Positions 49,526 through 60,329 of a stretch of DNA of 64,000 bases are shown here, piece by piece. The position numbers and the translations under genes were made by a program. Numbering within the stretch: the first letter of the stretch is position 1; every line of letters begins with the position of its first letter. The notes below the pieces were generated by a model, which made no database searches, was not told the DNA's origin, and was given only the letters and a program-made list of their open reading frames with translations. Origin of the DNA: Centrapalus pauciflorus (Eukaryota > Streptophyta > Magnoliopsida > Asterales > Asteraceae); NCBI GenBank assembly GCA_020465985.1, contig JAANYP010004670.1, forward strand, positions 116,075-180,074, given 5' to 3'.

Positions 49526-49564
<39 letters not shown>
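49526..49564. repeat. (TA)n microsatellite
   Basis: Separates elements C and D. Confidence 0.95.
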
Positions 49565-49566
<2 letters not shown>

Positions 49567-50488
49567 TCGGGATCAATGAGTTACCATATTAGACTGGGCA
49601 ACCGGAGTGTACTCATGTTTGGTCATAACTAAAAAGAGTAATATAATCAATTAGGTTTTTATTAATTAATTGATGACAACTATTGAATTAATAGATCCGT
49701 TAATTATAGGGATTTACTATCATAAGTCCGTAACAATGGGTTTCTGTGAACATGTACAACCGGAGGTGTCTAACAATGATATTTTTTCTTTTCATCAATC
49801 CATTCGTGTTGGTTCATTCATTTACATGGTAATGAACATGTTCAATCGTGATTTATGTTGTGTCACCGTTGCACATGTTCATTAGGGTGTTTTATTAACT
49901 CAATTGTGTTAGTAGTGTAATATGTTACATGTGCATTACGACGTTCTGTTCCAGTTGCACATGTTCGTTATCAGTTGCACAAAATCAATGACAATTGCGC
50001 ATGTTCATTATTTTTGTTAATCACACTGGAATACAATTACGACAGTTATAGATGATATAAATTTAATATTATATTATACAAGTGCGTTTCATTATACATT
50101 ACGGTAAAATATGTGCAATTGCATTCATATAACTAATTTTTTACATTATACTAGACATGTGCATATTCGTTGTTGTAATGAACATGTGCAATGTTGTTCT
50201 ATGCTCTTCCTTTTCAATTAAATTAGAATAACTACCATAATAAGAAGTGTTTACATTTGGTGATAATAAAGAATATTTGCATTTTATATAACTGAAATAG
50301 AGATATGCAAAATCTTTCAACCTCATTTAAAATTTTCAATACCAAATTTACGCCTAAACATTAATTAACATGTGAAAAAATTTTCAGCAAAAAATTATTT
50401 TCTTTAATGGTTTCAATGATAAGTGAGTGGCTATAAATGGTTCCCCATTGCACCAGTCTAACATGATAACCCATTGATCTTGAATATA
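49564..50488. mobile_element. MITE-like element D
   Basis: The left end GATCAATGAGTTACCATATT and the right end, read in reverse as GATCAATGGGTTATCATGTT, form a terminal inverted repeat continued by AGACTGG. No coding. The interior is rich in CATGTTCA words. Confidence 0.65.
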
Positions 50489-50868
50489 AGTATATAGATT
50501 TAGGTTCAAGTGAGTACCACTCATTATGCAGCGCACTAGAAGGTACCACCCTTAAAGGTAATTTTTTTGAAATTTTTTTTCATGAACATGTTTTAATTAA
50601 CATTACACAGATCATATGTGAATTTCACGTAAATCCGAACACTCTAAGTGCATGAAAACACGCATCACATAAATGCGTGTTCACATGTCTTCAAAATTAT
50701 GCAAGTGTGTGTTCACATCATTTTTTAAGAGCTAGGAGATGTGAATGTATGTGAAATTTACATATGATGTTCATAATGTTAATTAAAAAAATTTAAAAAA
50801 AGTTTTTTTAAAGGTGGTACCTTCTGGTGCATTGTATAATGGTGGTACTCTCTCGAACCATATTCTAA

Positions 50869-50872
<4 letters not shown>
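50489..50872. mobile_element. Palindromic MITE-like element E
   Basis: The arms are inverted over most of their length. GGTTCAAGTGAGTACCACTC pairs with the right end, read in reverse as GGTTCGAGAGAGTACCACC, and AGAAGGTACCACC is present in both. The termini are of the same type as element C. Confidence 0.7.

Positions 50873-50947
<75 letters not shown>
50871..50947. repeat. (TA)n microsatellite
   Basis: Between elements E and F. Confidence 0.95.
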
Positions 50948-50949
<2 letters not shown>

Positions 50950-51265
50950 GGAGAACCTCTATGCATCGAAGAACCTTGAAGAACCACAATGCATCGCTAA
51001 AAAATCGTAATGCATCACGTAGAAATCAATGCATCACGTGGAATAATGATGCATCACGAGGGGATTGTGATGCATTTGTGGTGGTGCATGGAGGTTCCAC
51101 AATGTATCGCTAGAAAATCGTAATGCATCACGTAGAAATCGATGTATCACGCAGGAATTTGATGCATCACGTGAAAATAATGATGCATCACGGGGAGATT
51201 GTGATGCATTTGTGGTGGTGCATGGAGGTTCTTCAAGGTTCTTCGATGCATGGAGGTTCTCCATT
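50947..51265. mobile_element. MITE-like element F with internal duplication
   Basis: The ends AATGGAGAACCTC and GAGGTTCTCCATT are inverted, as are GCATCGAAGAACCTTGAAG and its complement. Inside, a unit of about 130 bp is duplicated, and the motif GATGCATCACG recurs about eight times. TA tracts lie on both sides. Confidence 0.75.
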
Positions 51266-51274
51266 GAACCCACC

Positions 51275-51286
51275 TATATATATATA

Positions 51287-51347
<61 letters not shown>
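51275..51347. repeat. (TA)n microsatellite with a short GT run
   Basis: Between elements F and G. Confidence 0.95.
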
Positions 51348-51350
<3 letters not shown>

Positions 51351-51745
51351 CAAGATCTATGGAAAACCATCTTTCTGGAAAACCATATTAAATGTACATG
51401 TTCGTTACGGTAAAATGTTAAATTTAATGCACAACTACAATATACATATGTTCAAATGTGCATTATTATTGACTAGTTCACATCATTTACATGTTCATTA
51501 GGATCAAATGTTCCAATTCATGAAAAATAACAATATGCACATGTTCAAACGTGTAATATGCATGGTATTGTGTATATTACACATTTTTGCATGAAATTAA
51601 ACATTTTGTCTTAATAAACATGTAAATGATATGAATTAGTTAATCATAATGCAATTTTGAACATATGTATATTATAATTTTGCATGAAATTTACATTTTA
51701 TCATAATGAACATGTACATTTGATATGGTTCTCCAATACTCCGGT
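51348..51745. mobile_element. Palindromic MITE-like element G
   Basis: The two halves are inverted copies: AAATGTACATGTTCGTTACG pairs with the right half, read in reverse as AAATGTACATGTTCATTATG, and AATATACATATGTTCAAA is present in both. TA tracts flank both sides (the right one is 51745-51768). Confidence 0.75.
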
Positions 51746-51915
51746 TATATATATATATATATATATATACATATTGACAGGAGCATTGCAGAACCTAAAT
51801 TTGGTGCAGAATTAACTTTAAAATTAAAAAACATAAAAATTAATAGTTTTTAAAACAAAAAGTTTTTAAAACAAAAAATTATACCATAAAAACAAGAATT
51901 TAACCTCTTTAAAAC

Positions 51916-53623
51916 TATAACACCCTACTTTTACTACTAATACCACGGAGGACTAATAGTCCACGTCTACAACATCATAATCATCATCAAGGGGGTAAAT
52001 AACTAATTAACTACTAACATTCATAAGATCATGAAAGTCACGACTAAATGGGAACCAACCCCCGTAAACAAAGTCTGTCAACCACAATCTGAGTATAAGT
52101 TACAGTCATCCAAAAATATCAGTGGCAGATACGCCAAACCACAAGGTACAAGACTACTCAATAAAGTAGTCGCTAGCTACTGCCCACGCGGCGGGTCTCG
52201 ACAGGTGTCCGCGGTATCTCTAGCCTCTGGTCTCACACCTGAGATGCACATATAAACAGCGGTCAGCTGAAAGCTAGTGAGTTACTATAAACAACGTTAA
52301 AATGAGTTTATAAAATGGTTAGCACAATATAACAACTGGTGCACAACTCAACATGCGGTCGGCATCAACAGTCCGACGCCTCATCAGGAGCGACCCGGGA
52401 TAGCCTGTGTAGCCCAGTCCACAAAGTAGTGGCTAAGCCAAGACCTCTGGGTTGGGAATGACCCAACATGCCACTACACTACGTACGACAACTATACGCG
52501 TGATCCACAAGCTCTGCTGTGTGCTAACAAGTATCAACGTATAAAAGGGATCCACACTGAACCCTGATAATAAACAACAAAAGTAAGTAACTCACCTAAA
52601 GCACGATTACACCCCCTCTATCTACAGGGGTTTGGACAGGTCCAGGCTCAACTACAATCCTTGCAATAACCAGAACAACTACACTTCAACTACCAACCAA
52701 CGGACTCATAACAACTATACTACTGAACTCACGTACTAAACATAAGTCAACAGGTCAAGACCCACTATCGCGGCAAGCAGCGCGCCCGGAATCGCGGTCG
52801 CGGTCCCATCATTGCGGAGGCCATTGCGGTTGCGTTGCCTCTCGCTCCGCTCCTCCAATCGCGATCGTTATCACACTAGCGCGACCGGGATCAGCTAGCC
52901 CGCGATCTACATCTCAGTCGCGTTCCACTTACCAACGACCACCCTTCGCCGACTCACATTGATCGCGGTCGCGATGTGGCGACGAACAGAGCCGTTCGTG
53001 CTCTGTTTTCTAATTGCCACGAGAATCAACTCCCTAACTTGATTTCATAACTCTCAGGGGCTATAACTCAACCCCAAATCGATCTAATTAATTAATACAA
53101 CAACTCAATCAATTTGGCACCAATTACTAACCTTAGCAAACCTTTCCTTCCTGGATTTGAGTATTTAAATTGTGGATGATTGGAGCTTGAAGTTCTCTAA
53201 CTATGGCTGCTGTTTGATTCCCTTCTTCTCCCTCTCTCCGTAATCAGCTGGAACACACACACACACATATGCACCTTAAAGTTTTGAGAGTGGAGGAAAA
53301 TAGAGCAAGCCATTGGTATATATACGTTTCGGGTCCAAAACCCAATTAAAATGGGTACAATACTCAATATTCACTAGATAAACACCCATTAACTCAATTA
53401 ATCCACATTTTAATACTTCGGGTTTAGGATGCTAATTAACTCCTTAAAACAACCCCAAACCCATAATTACTACTAAATAGAACCGATCAAGACTTACACG
53501 TAATAGCAATTTGCTTACCAATTCACGTGCAATTTACCAATAAAATTCCACCAACCCATTAAGATTACTTCCAAAGCCTATAAATAAATTACAGGTACCT
53601 CCTGCTGGTTCCTGGATGTTACA
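51916..53623 (-). repeat. 3' LTR of a Tekay-like Gypsy element with its polypurine tract
   Basis: The minus strand starts TGTAACATCCAGG (53623) and ends GGGTGTTATA (51916), 1,708 bp. Ends and length match the LTRs of the 11.7-19.9 kb chromovirus family, though the interior differs. A GC-rich CpG-dense patch lies at 52765-52990. The minus-strand sequence just before it, AGGGAGGATT (53633-53624), is a polypurine tract like AGAGGATT at 18207. This marks it as a 3' LTR rather than a solo LTR. The rest of the element is missing. Confidence 0.7.
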
Positions 53624-53645
53624 AATCCTCCCTGCGCCCATACAA

Positions 53646-54962
53646 AACATATTAGTCTTCTCTGTCCCGACGACCCCTAAATGAGGTGTCGTGCTCCTTG
53701 CCTTGGAAGGACTTATGATTTCTTTCATGATACATTTTCCTAGGAGGTTGATTCTGAGTGGATAGGTCTTTGGACCGAATGTAGGCGTAAGTCTTTTCAA
53801 AGCACTCTTGGTAGGATGCTGGAAGGTCATGTGTCAGAAACTCAACGAGCTGCTGATGCCTGAGCCCTGTATGGAACCAGACACTTTGGCATCATCTCCT
53901 AGGCCTCTAATCTGTTGACTCTCTAGGTTATACCTTTCCACGAAGGGTCGTAGACCCTCTGCTTCAGTCTGCTTAATATTGTGTAGCTCTAGGTGGGTCT
54001 TGGTATACCATTGCTGCTGCATAAAGTTAGAACGAAACTTAGCTCTCAACTCATCAAGGCTGTTAATACCACCTGGTGGCACCGATTCCAACCATAAACG
54101 TGTGGTACCCTTCAGTGTCATTGAGAACATGTGACACGCTACCGGGGGCACCCACTTAGATATCTTCATTGCTCCCGCAAACAAACGCCAATGATTTTCC
54201 GGATCCCCAGTCCCATCGTATACTCCTACATTAGAAGGTAGCTTAAGAGCCTCAGGAAGTGGGTAATCTTCGATCCATTCTACGAACGAGGAGGGATCCT
54301 TCATGTCAACCTCCTGGAAATGAGGTTCCAGGTTAAGGGGGATGGCCTTCTTTTGAAACTCTCTACGAGCATGGCCCTGGGAGGTCCTGCTTTCAGTGGG
54401 AACTATAACTTCCCTTACTCCTCGACACCCCTGTTCTATGAACCTAACCTGGGGTAACGACTCCACGTGCTCCCTTCTTCATGCACCTTTGGTAGCCTCA
54501 AGGGTCTTACCCTGCGAGGAGATTTCCCTCCGAGACACCAAAGTGGGTGGTGTAACCAGGTGGAACCTGGCGCCTTGTGTTGTTCGCTTAGCCATGGTTT
54601 ACGGAAGGGGGTCAGCCTCGTTTACAACCGACATTTTGGCTTTAGCCGCTTGAATCTCCTGAAATCTTCGAGTTGGCCCCTCACTTGCTTCCAGCTCCTG
54701 GGTATGTATATGCTCATCCATCTCTTCAGAGTCCTCGTCCTCGTATTCCATCATCACCTCGTTACTCCTATCCAGGGACGGCACACACTGACGGTTTTAT
54801 TACCTGTGGTGCTGGGTCAAGGTTTGGAGGGGCAAGAGGCATTTCGGCGGCTAGCGAAGGTTCTTCTACCCCTGAAGACGTCTGGAGACCTGCATGAGGA
54901 GGGATCTGTTCAACGCCTAGAGGGTCTTGAGGACTTGTTTCCACTGCATCTGACTTATCCAT
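53646..54962 (-). pseudogene. Truncated gag of the second Tat copy
   Basis: ATG at 54962. The N-terminal part is shortened by a deletion of roughly 90 bp near 54780 that removes the region after NLDPAP. The capsid core (54466-53834) is nearly identical to the first copy. Frames are broken as there. The C-terminal zinc-knuckle part is absent. Confidence 0.8.
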
Positions 54963-55026
54963 TCTGAACTCCCAAGAACAAAGCTAATACTGTCGTAACC
55001 AGTCGTGTCCCACGGATGGTGCCAAT

Positions 55027-55593
55027 TGTTTGTGCGTATGACAATCAATGATTGAGCTAAGGCAGTAAATGGCTTAGAGGTGCTCCTAGTGGTTCTTGAT
55101 GAAGCTTTAATGCCTGGAACAAAGAGGAAAAGAAAGAGCTATGGTTAATGACAATGCAAGGGGGTTCCCTGCATTGACACTCTGATGCCTAATTAAGCAT
55201 TCATTGTGAATGTATCAATTTAGGAAAGTAGGGAGGGATAGAGAATGTGCATTACCCATTTCCAGGCGGAATGTCCTCTTATTTATTAGTCCCCCCTAGA
55301 AAGCGAGACGCTCCCTTGGACAACTCTCATTGGCTGATCAGGTCGTGCACGGGGTTGTCCTTCCCTACTCCTGGCGAACCAATGAGAAGCCGCCCTTGTG
55401 CGCGTTCTTCTGGGCACTGCCGTTCCCGACAGGATCCTCCTGTTAGGACTCTGATTGTCGTCCCTGGTTGTACCTTCGGGTCAGGCGGAAAGCCGTGAAC
55501 TTGGGCATAGCCTAGGCAATATCATTAGAAAGGTTAGGTGGGCCTTTGGGTCAATCTCACACATCTATATGCGAGATTGGGCCTAAATGATCA
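55027..55593 (-). repeat. 5' LTR of the second Tat copy
   Basis: 567 bp, the same length as 30422-30988. The PBS of the same type is at 55004-55026. Confidence 0.9.
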
Positions 55594-55622
55594 ATATCTT
55601 ATATTAATAATCATATATTAAA

Positions 55623-55840
55623 GAGTAAATTACACAAATGTTCCCTGTGGTTAGGGGGTTTTTGCTCTTTTGGCCCCTCAAAGTTTTTTTTTTTGCACTA
55701 ATAGTCCCAAAATCGCAAACCTTTAACACAGATGGTCCCTGCCGTTAGTTTTAGCCGTTAGGCCAGTTAAGTCACACGGGCATTTTCGTCATTTTCATCT
55801 CAGGGACCATTTGCGTAATTTTTTAATAGTTTATTAATTT
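55623..55840 (+). repeat. MULE-type terminal inverted repeat (left end)
   Basis: GAGTAAATTACACAAATG begins the unit, the same start as the right end of element A read in reverse (GAGTAAATTACAGAATTG). The block with CCGTTAGTTTTAGCCGTTAG, GGCATTTTCGTCATTTT and CAGGGACCATTTGCGTAATT parallels the arms of element B. The opposite end is not in view, possibly because the Copia element at 56628 separates them. Confidence 0.55.
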
Positions 55841-55904
55841 TGTTTTCTTTTTTTGTTTTAATAGTTTATTAATTTTCTAATTTTCACTGTCCCACTCACT
55901 AAAA

Positions 55905-56250
55905 ATGGCGAAATTCAAGTTTCGGATCTTCCAATCCTGCCGATCAAAAGATCCGTCTACCCTACCGGAGCATCCCGTCCCCACATTTCAACGCCAAAAC
56001 ATCATCACCGTCGATTTTTTCCACCTGCGACTGCTCTACCGCCCTCTAAACAACCACGTCGTTCCTCCTTTAAAAGCCACGTATCCTCCGCCTTCGATTG
56101 TGGTTCCAAATCCAGCGAACTCCGAATACTTCCAGTGGCAAGAAGACGACCAATGGCATGTTGTTGCTAAAATCTACGACATTGAGTCGCCTCGCCGTAA
56201 AATCTACAACTCCTCCGTCTCCGGTGGTGATACCGAACCATCCTGGTTCA
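55905..56250 (+). pseudogene. Gene fragment, possibly an OVATE-family protein (OFP)
   Basis: ATG at 55905 opens a frame reading MAKFKFRIFQSCRSKDPSTL and later WHVVAKIYD and PRRKIYNSSVSG. These features resemble the N-terminal half of OVATE-family transcriptional repressors, but I recall the match only loosely. No OVATE domain is present. GC content is higher than around it. From about 56255 the frame runs antisense into another gene fragment, so it is a truncated piece in a chimera, probably captured by the MULE-type element. Confidence 0.4.
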
Positions 56251-56257
56251 TATGCAG

Positions 56258-56510
56258 ACCTATCTGTTGGAGTATCGTGAGCATAGCAACATTGGTCTTC
56301 CCTGCACCAGTGGCGCACACATTAAAAAATGTCTGCTTTGAACAGAGCTTTATCATAAACTTCTGAACCCGATTTAAAATTGTGTCATTCCCTCAAAATT
56401 GTCTGCTTTGAACAGAGCTTGGCATAGTTGAAATCCTTTACAAGTTTCTCATCAGCAGCAATAGGTTTTGGTTTCAACGCCGGGACTTGAACTTCTTCAT
56501 ATCCCTTGCC
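56258..56510 (-). pseudogene. Fragment of a BRR2-type spliceosomal RNA helicase gene
   Basis: The minus strand reads KGYEEVQVPALKPKP, then DEKLVK, FEGMTQF, SEVYDKALFKAD and CATGAGKTNVAMLTILQ, in the order found before and at helicase motif I (Walker A) of the U5 snRNP helicase BRR2. Frames shift between the pieces. The Walker A lacks the proline of APTGAGKT, and part of the linker is missing or duplicated (CTCTGTTCAAAGCAGAC occurs twice). It is a decayed fragment. It lies antisense to the OFP-like piece. Confidence 0.75.
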
Positions 56511-56627
56511 GTGGCACCTTCTCAATATCATTTTTCTTGTCCGGATTCTTCAAAGTATCGTTATTGAGCACAGATGGAGGAGGGGGATAGGTTTAGGTCG
56601 CTAGGAGAGGGGGACGAGAAAAAAGAA

Positions 56628-57263
56628 TGTAAGGTCTACCACTGCAAGATCTATCTAGACGCGGATCCGTGAACGAGTGCGGAATCCTCGTTGACGGTTA
56701 GACGGACAACTCTCAACTAACGGAACACGGAGACTATTAGACGCTGAACGAACGACACACGAACGATCCTACGTACTAATTCTCTCCGAAACGGCACTCA
56801 ACTAGCTGATAAACTCGAGATCGCCTCTTGCTTAATTCCTCACGAATTCTGCAAAAAGTCACTTAATGATTCGAGCTATCCCTAATTATAGACCCTGATT
56901 CGGGTCTGTTGTGGGCCAACCTCGAATCTGGCCCAAGGCCCATTCGAATCTGTCCATATTGACAGATTCGAATCTAGCCTATTTTCGAATCTATGGTTAC
57001 ATTCGAATCTATACAGATTCGAATGTCAACCCTATATAATCGAATCTAGCCTTTTACATAAACAACTACGTGTTGAACCTTACGTTATACTTATGATTGA
57101 TTTATCTTTGTACTTTAGTTTTTTGAACTTCTTGTAATACGTTCAATCAAGTTCAAACATACAAACACAATAAATATCAACCATATATAACATATATCAC
57201 ACACTTGCTAAAATCACATGTAGGATCACTTAGACTGCTGTCATCACACAGGATGTACCAACA
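56628..57263 (-). repeat. 3' LTR of the right-hand Copia element
   Basis: The plus strand runs TGTAAGGTCTACC to GTACCAACA, 636 bp, next to a polypurine tract (57264-57275, minus strand CAAGGGGGAGTC). It contains seven CGAATCT-type motifs between 56925 and 57055, several as the palindrome GATTCGAATC. Confidence 0.8.
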
Positions 57264-58735
57264 GACTCCCCCTTGACGATAGCTTCTAATAATTCACACA
57301 TTTGATTTAAGAACTTGGTTTATTTATTGATTCAAAACACTACCAGCATACAGACCTTTCCGACGCATACCTTGACCACATTTTCATATCTTACTAGCCT
57401 CAGTATCCATATGTGCGTCACTGGAAATCTTACAATTATACAAAATCTGCAGATCTTCTTTAGATAGGTTTACCAGGTGAAGCGGGTCATAGACTCTAAG
57501 AATAACATTTTCTTCTAAGTCTTCCATAACCGCTTCCCCAGTTTCCGTGTCAGCATACCACCATTTCAGATTCTTCAGAATTTTGTGGCATTGGCTTGAG
57601 AGGAACCGCTCTAAGACATCTAGTACGGCTTGTAGTGAATTCTCACCAAGGTCGTCCAGTTAGAGGATCAATACGTGACGGATCCTCTCTCTTCTCCCGA
57701 CCCTTGGATTCAAAACGTTCGAACTCCTTGATCTCCCTTCCTTTCTTATGATTCTTTCGATTACGCTGCGTAGGGATCATGCCATGTTTAAAGATCTTTC
57801 CAAGCTAGCGCAGTGATTCGATTTTTGGCAGGGAGTTGAACGCTTTAAGGTTCGCCTCATGTACTGAAGCCCTCTTTTCTCTTTATTATAAATAGCTGCA
57901 GATCTCTGTCAAAGAACCAGCTTAAAATCGCTCAGACAGCTTCCCAGACCTGGAACTCTCATTGCTTTTTAATTGCGCTTCTTTCCTCTCATCCCTGAAC
58001 CATAGCTTCGTTTTCTTCTCTCAGTTTAGCTCTCTTGCAGGTTCTTCTGTCGATGGCTGAGGATTCATGCAACATTAACATATCTGCATCGACAATTTAT
58101 TTCCATCAATCATGTAAGTATCAGTGATAGGATTCTGCTGCACCACTATCTCGTCAGCTTCATCTCCTCATCAGCAAGTACTTCATCATCCGACGCGCAG
58201 TCGACATCTCCTCTGGCACAAACTCCCTTCTTCCAGCTCTCATCTTCTTCGTATAAACCTACATCCAGTGGAATCATCTTCAAGATCCATGAGCGCTTCA
58301 ATCATCTCACTGATCTCAAAGTCTGTAGGTCGTTTTTAATGAACTGGCCTCACCTCTTTCTCCTTCGCCTTGACTAGGCTCCCCCTCAACTGTGTAACTT
58401 GAGCTGCAGGAAATATACAGACTCAAACTCTTTATTCGCACCGGGATCATCGCCTTCATTATCATCCTCTCTATGCTGCACTTCTTGATCTGAACGATGT
58501 CTCCCCCTGAGCCTGTAAATTTTTCATTAAACTGCTCAATTAGGGAGCGAACGACCTTATCTCAGCCGCCTGATCGCAAACAAAGTTTTGATTTCTACGT
58601 TTCTCTTCCTGGACTTGCTCCACAATCTTCTTCAAATCGGCATTTTCTGTTATCAAGATTTGCATTATGAGTCTGAATTTCTCCGATCGCCTTGGTTAGG
58701 CTTAAGATTGGACATTCGGGAAGTCAACGCGAGCT

Positions 58736-60320
58736 TTAAGACTGCAGAAAACCTTGGATTGCAGTGTATGTGGTCGAGGCAGATGGAATGGACTGTATAG
58801 GAGTAGGAAGATGACGGTGATGGTATATACGGGTCATCTGAGGTTGTGGTGGGTGTGGAGTGGTGGTTTGAGGTTCTTGATGTGGTGGAATTTCTGGTTG
58901 ATCTGCAGGAGCTGAAGATGATCCTTGCATGAACCTTGGACGTTTGGCCCGTTGCCTTGTCACTAGTTGAGGAACTTCTTCTTCTTCAAACAGACTCTTC
59001 CAATTCTGCTTTCACGCACCTCCTCGAACCACCTTCATTATAATCAATCTCGAACCATAAGTCCAATTTGAATATCAGGAACGGCAGCTTGCCGGGAACC
59101 TTCCGGGATTCTGAGTCGGATTCCGAGGATGTTAATCCGTCATCTGCCCCTTCTGGTTCGTATTCCTCCACGTCTCTAAAAATATCATCTTCCTCTGCGG
59201 GTGACTAAGCAGCTCACCAACCAGTGCTGCTGCAAGTCTCATTGGCATGAGGCCCTGCCTCCCCAAATTTCATTAAGCGTCTGGCTTAGCTGTTCAGCCT
59301 CTCGCTCGCAATATTTGAGGGCCCAGCTTCTGAATATTTGAGGGCCCAGCTTCTGTAACTGTGGTTGCTGGCTTGTCGAAGGCCTGGTTGCCTGAATTGA
59401 CTCGCGGCTGGTCTTGTCGGGCGTCTTGGGTCACGCGGCCCGGCACGAGTGTTGTTGCTTTGATGTTGTTGCTGTTGTTGCCTGTTGATGTGTTGTGCTG
59501 TTTGTTGTTGTTGGGAACTCAACGCCCCTGCCCAGTTGGCAACTTCCGGGCTTAAAATCCCTATCCACTATGCTCCGAACAATGGACGAGCAAGCATGAA
59601 CAAGCCAATCTTCCTCGGTGTGAGGAACAATCAGCGAAAATCCGTTTGTCCATAATGTTAACACTCAGAGAATCATTTGACGGCGGCAAGTCTGGCAAGA
59701 AATGCCTTATCAACATCATAATGAACCTTGGGTATAACAAGAATCGTTCCTTCTGGAGCCGTAATTTGATGAACGAAACTCCGAGAAAACATCTGCGAAA
59801 AGCTGAACTTGCGATTATACACCATCAATAACTCCAGATTGGATCTTTGTACTATGTAATCAAAGCCAGCTTTCTTGGCGCAAAACAGACCATGAATACG
59901 TGCACCAGGAATCTCCATGCCCATCAGGCACTCTTCATGTATGACGACTTTGTCACATCTAAACTGTAGCCCATTCTCAGAAAAGCAGTCTGCCTAATAC
60001 TTAATGGAAAGTCAATAGCCCATCTTCTTGTTCTGAGAACCAAACTGTAGCACTTGGCGCAACATATCTGCTGAGAAGACTAAAGGCTGGCCAGCGATTC
60101 TGGTTCTGATAACTGTGGGTGACAGTACAGTCCCCTGTAAATGAAGTAAAACTGCGTACATACGAAATACAATTGGAATGTTATGATATAAAGCATAGCT
60201 AATCCTAGACTCAGCTAGGAAGTCCAAAACTTCACGAAAACCCTGCGCCTCAGGATTATTATCTGGATTAAGGACCATATTATGCTTCGGGACAAAAGCG
60301 CGAACGCCATATCTGCACAA
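58736..60320 (-). pseudogene. Post-pol extra ORF of the right-hand Copia element
   Basis: Broken frames on the minus strand. The first (60320-60012) has VPKHNMVLNPDNNPEAQGFR and VFSADMLRQVLQFG, a pattern I recognise from plant Copia extra ORFs after pol. The next piece (59924-59673) is GLFCAKKAGFDYI and FSFSQMFSRSFVHQI. A Gln-rich stretch (59522-59400), an acidic Ser-rich stretch (59171-59090) and a Pro/Gln-rich tail (58963-58740) follow. Function is unknown. It occupies the env-like position of SIRE elements. Confidence 0.6.
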
Positions 60321-60329
60321 TAAATAAAA

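Larger units (their letters stand above)
53633..55622 (-). mobile_element. Second copy of the 5' part of the Tat element plus 29 bp of host flank
   Basis: It corresponds to about 28972-31017 (5' LTR, PBS, most of gag) with a few percent difference. The right end includes ATATCTTATATTAATAATCA and nine further bases that are also next to the first copy, outside its LTR. The left end joins the polypurine tract of an unrelated LTR at 53633. Confidence 0.85.

Noticed and set aside
51769..51915. Possible further MITE between element G and the Gypsy LTR
   Set aside because: No inverted ends or target duplication seen.
56258..56510. Functional helicase exon
   Set aside because: Frameshifts, a stop, a missing Walker A proline and a duplicated 17-bp piece rule out function.
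57276..58735. Host gene between the right-hand Copia LTR and its extra ORF
   Set aside because: Frames are short and broken and the position is inside the element. It is read as decayed 3' spacer.
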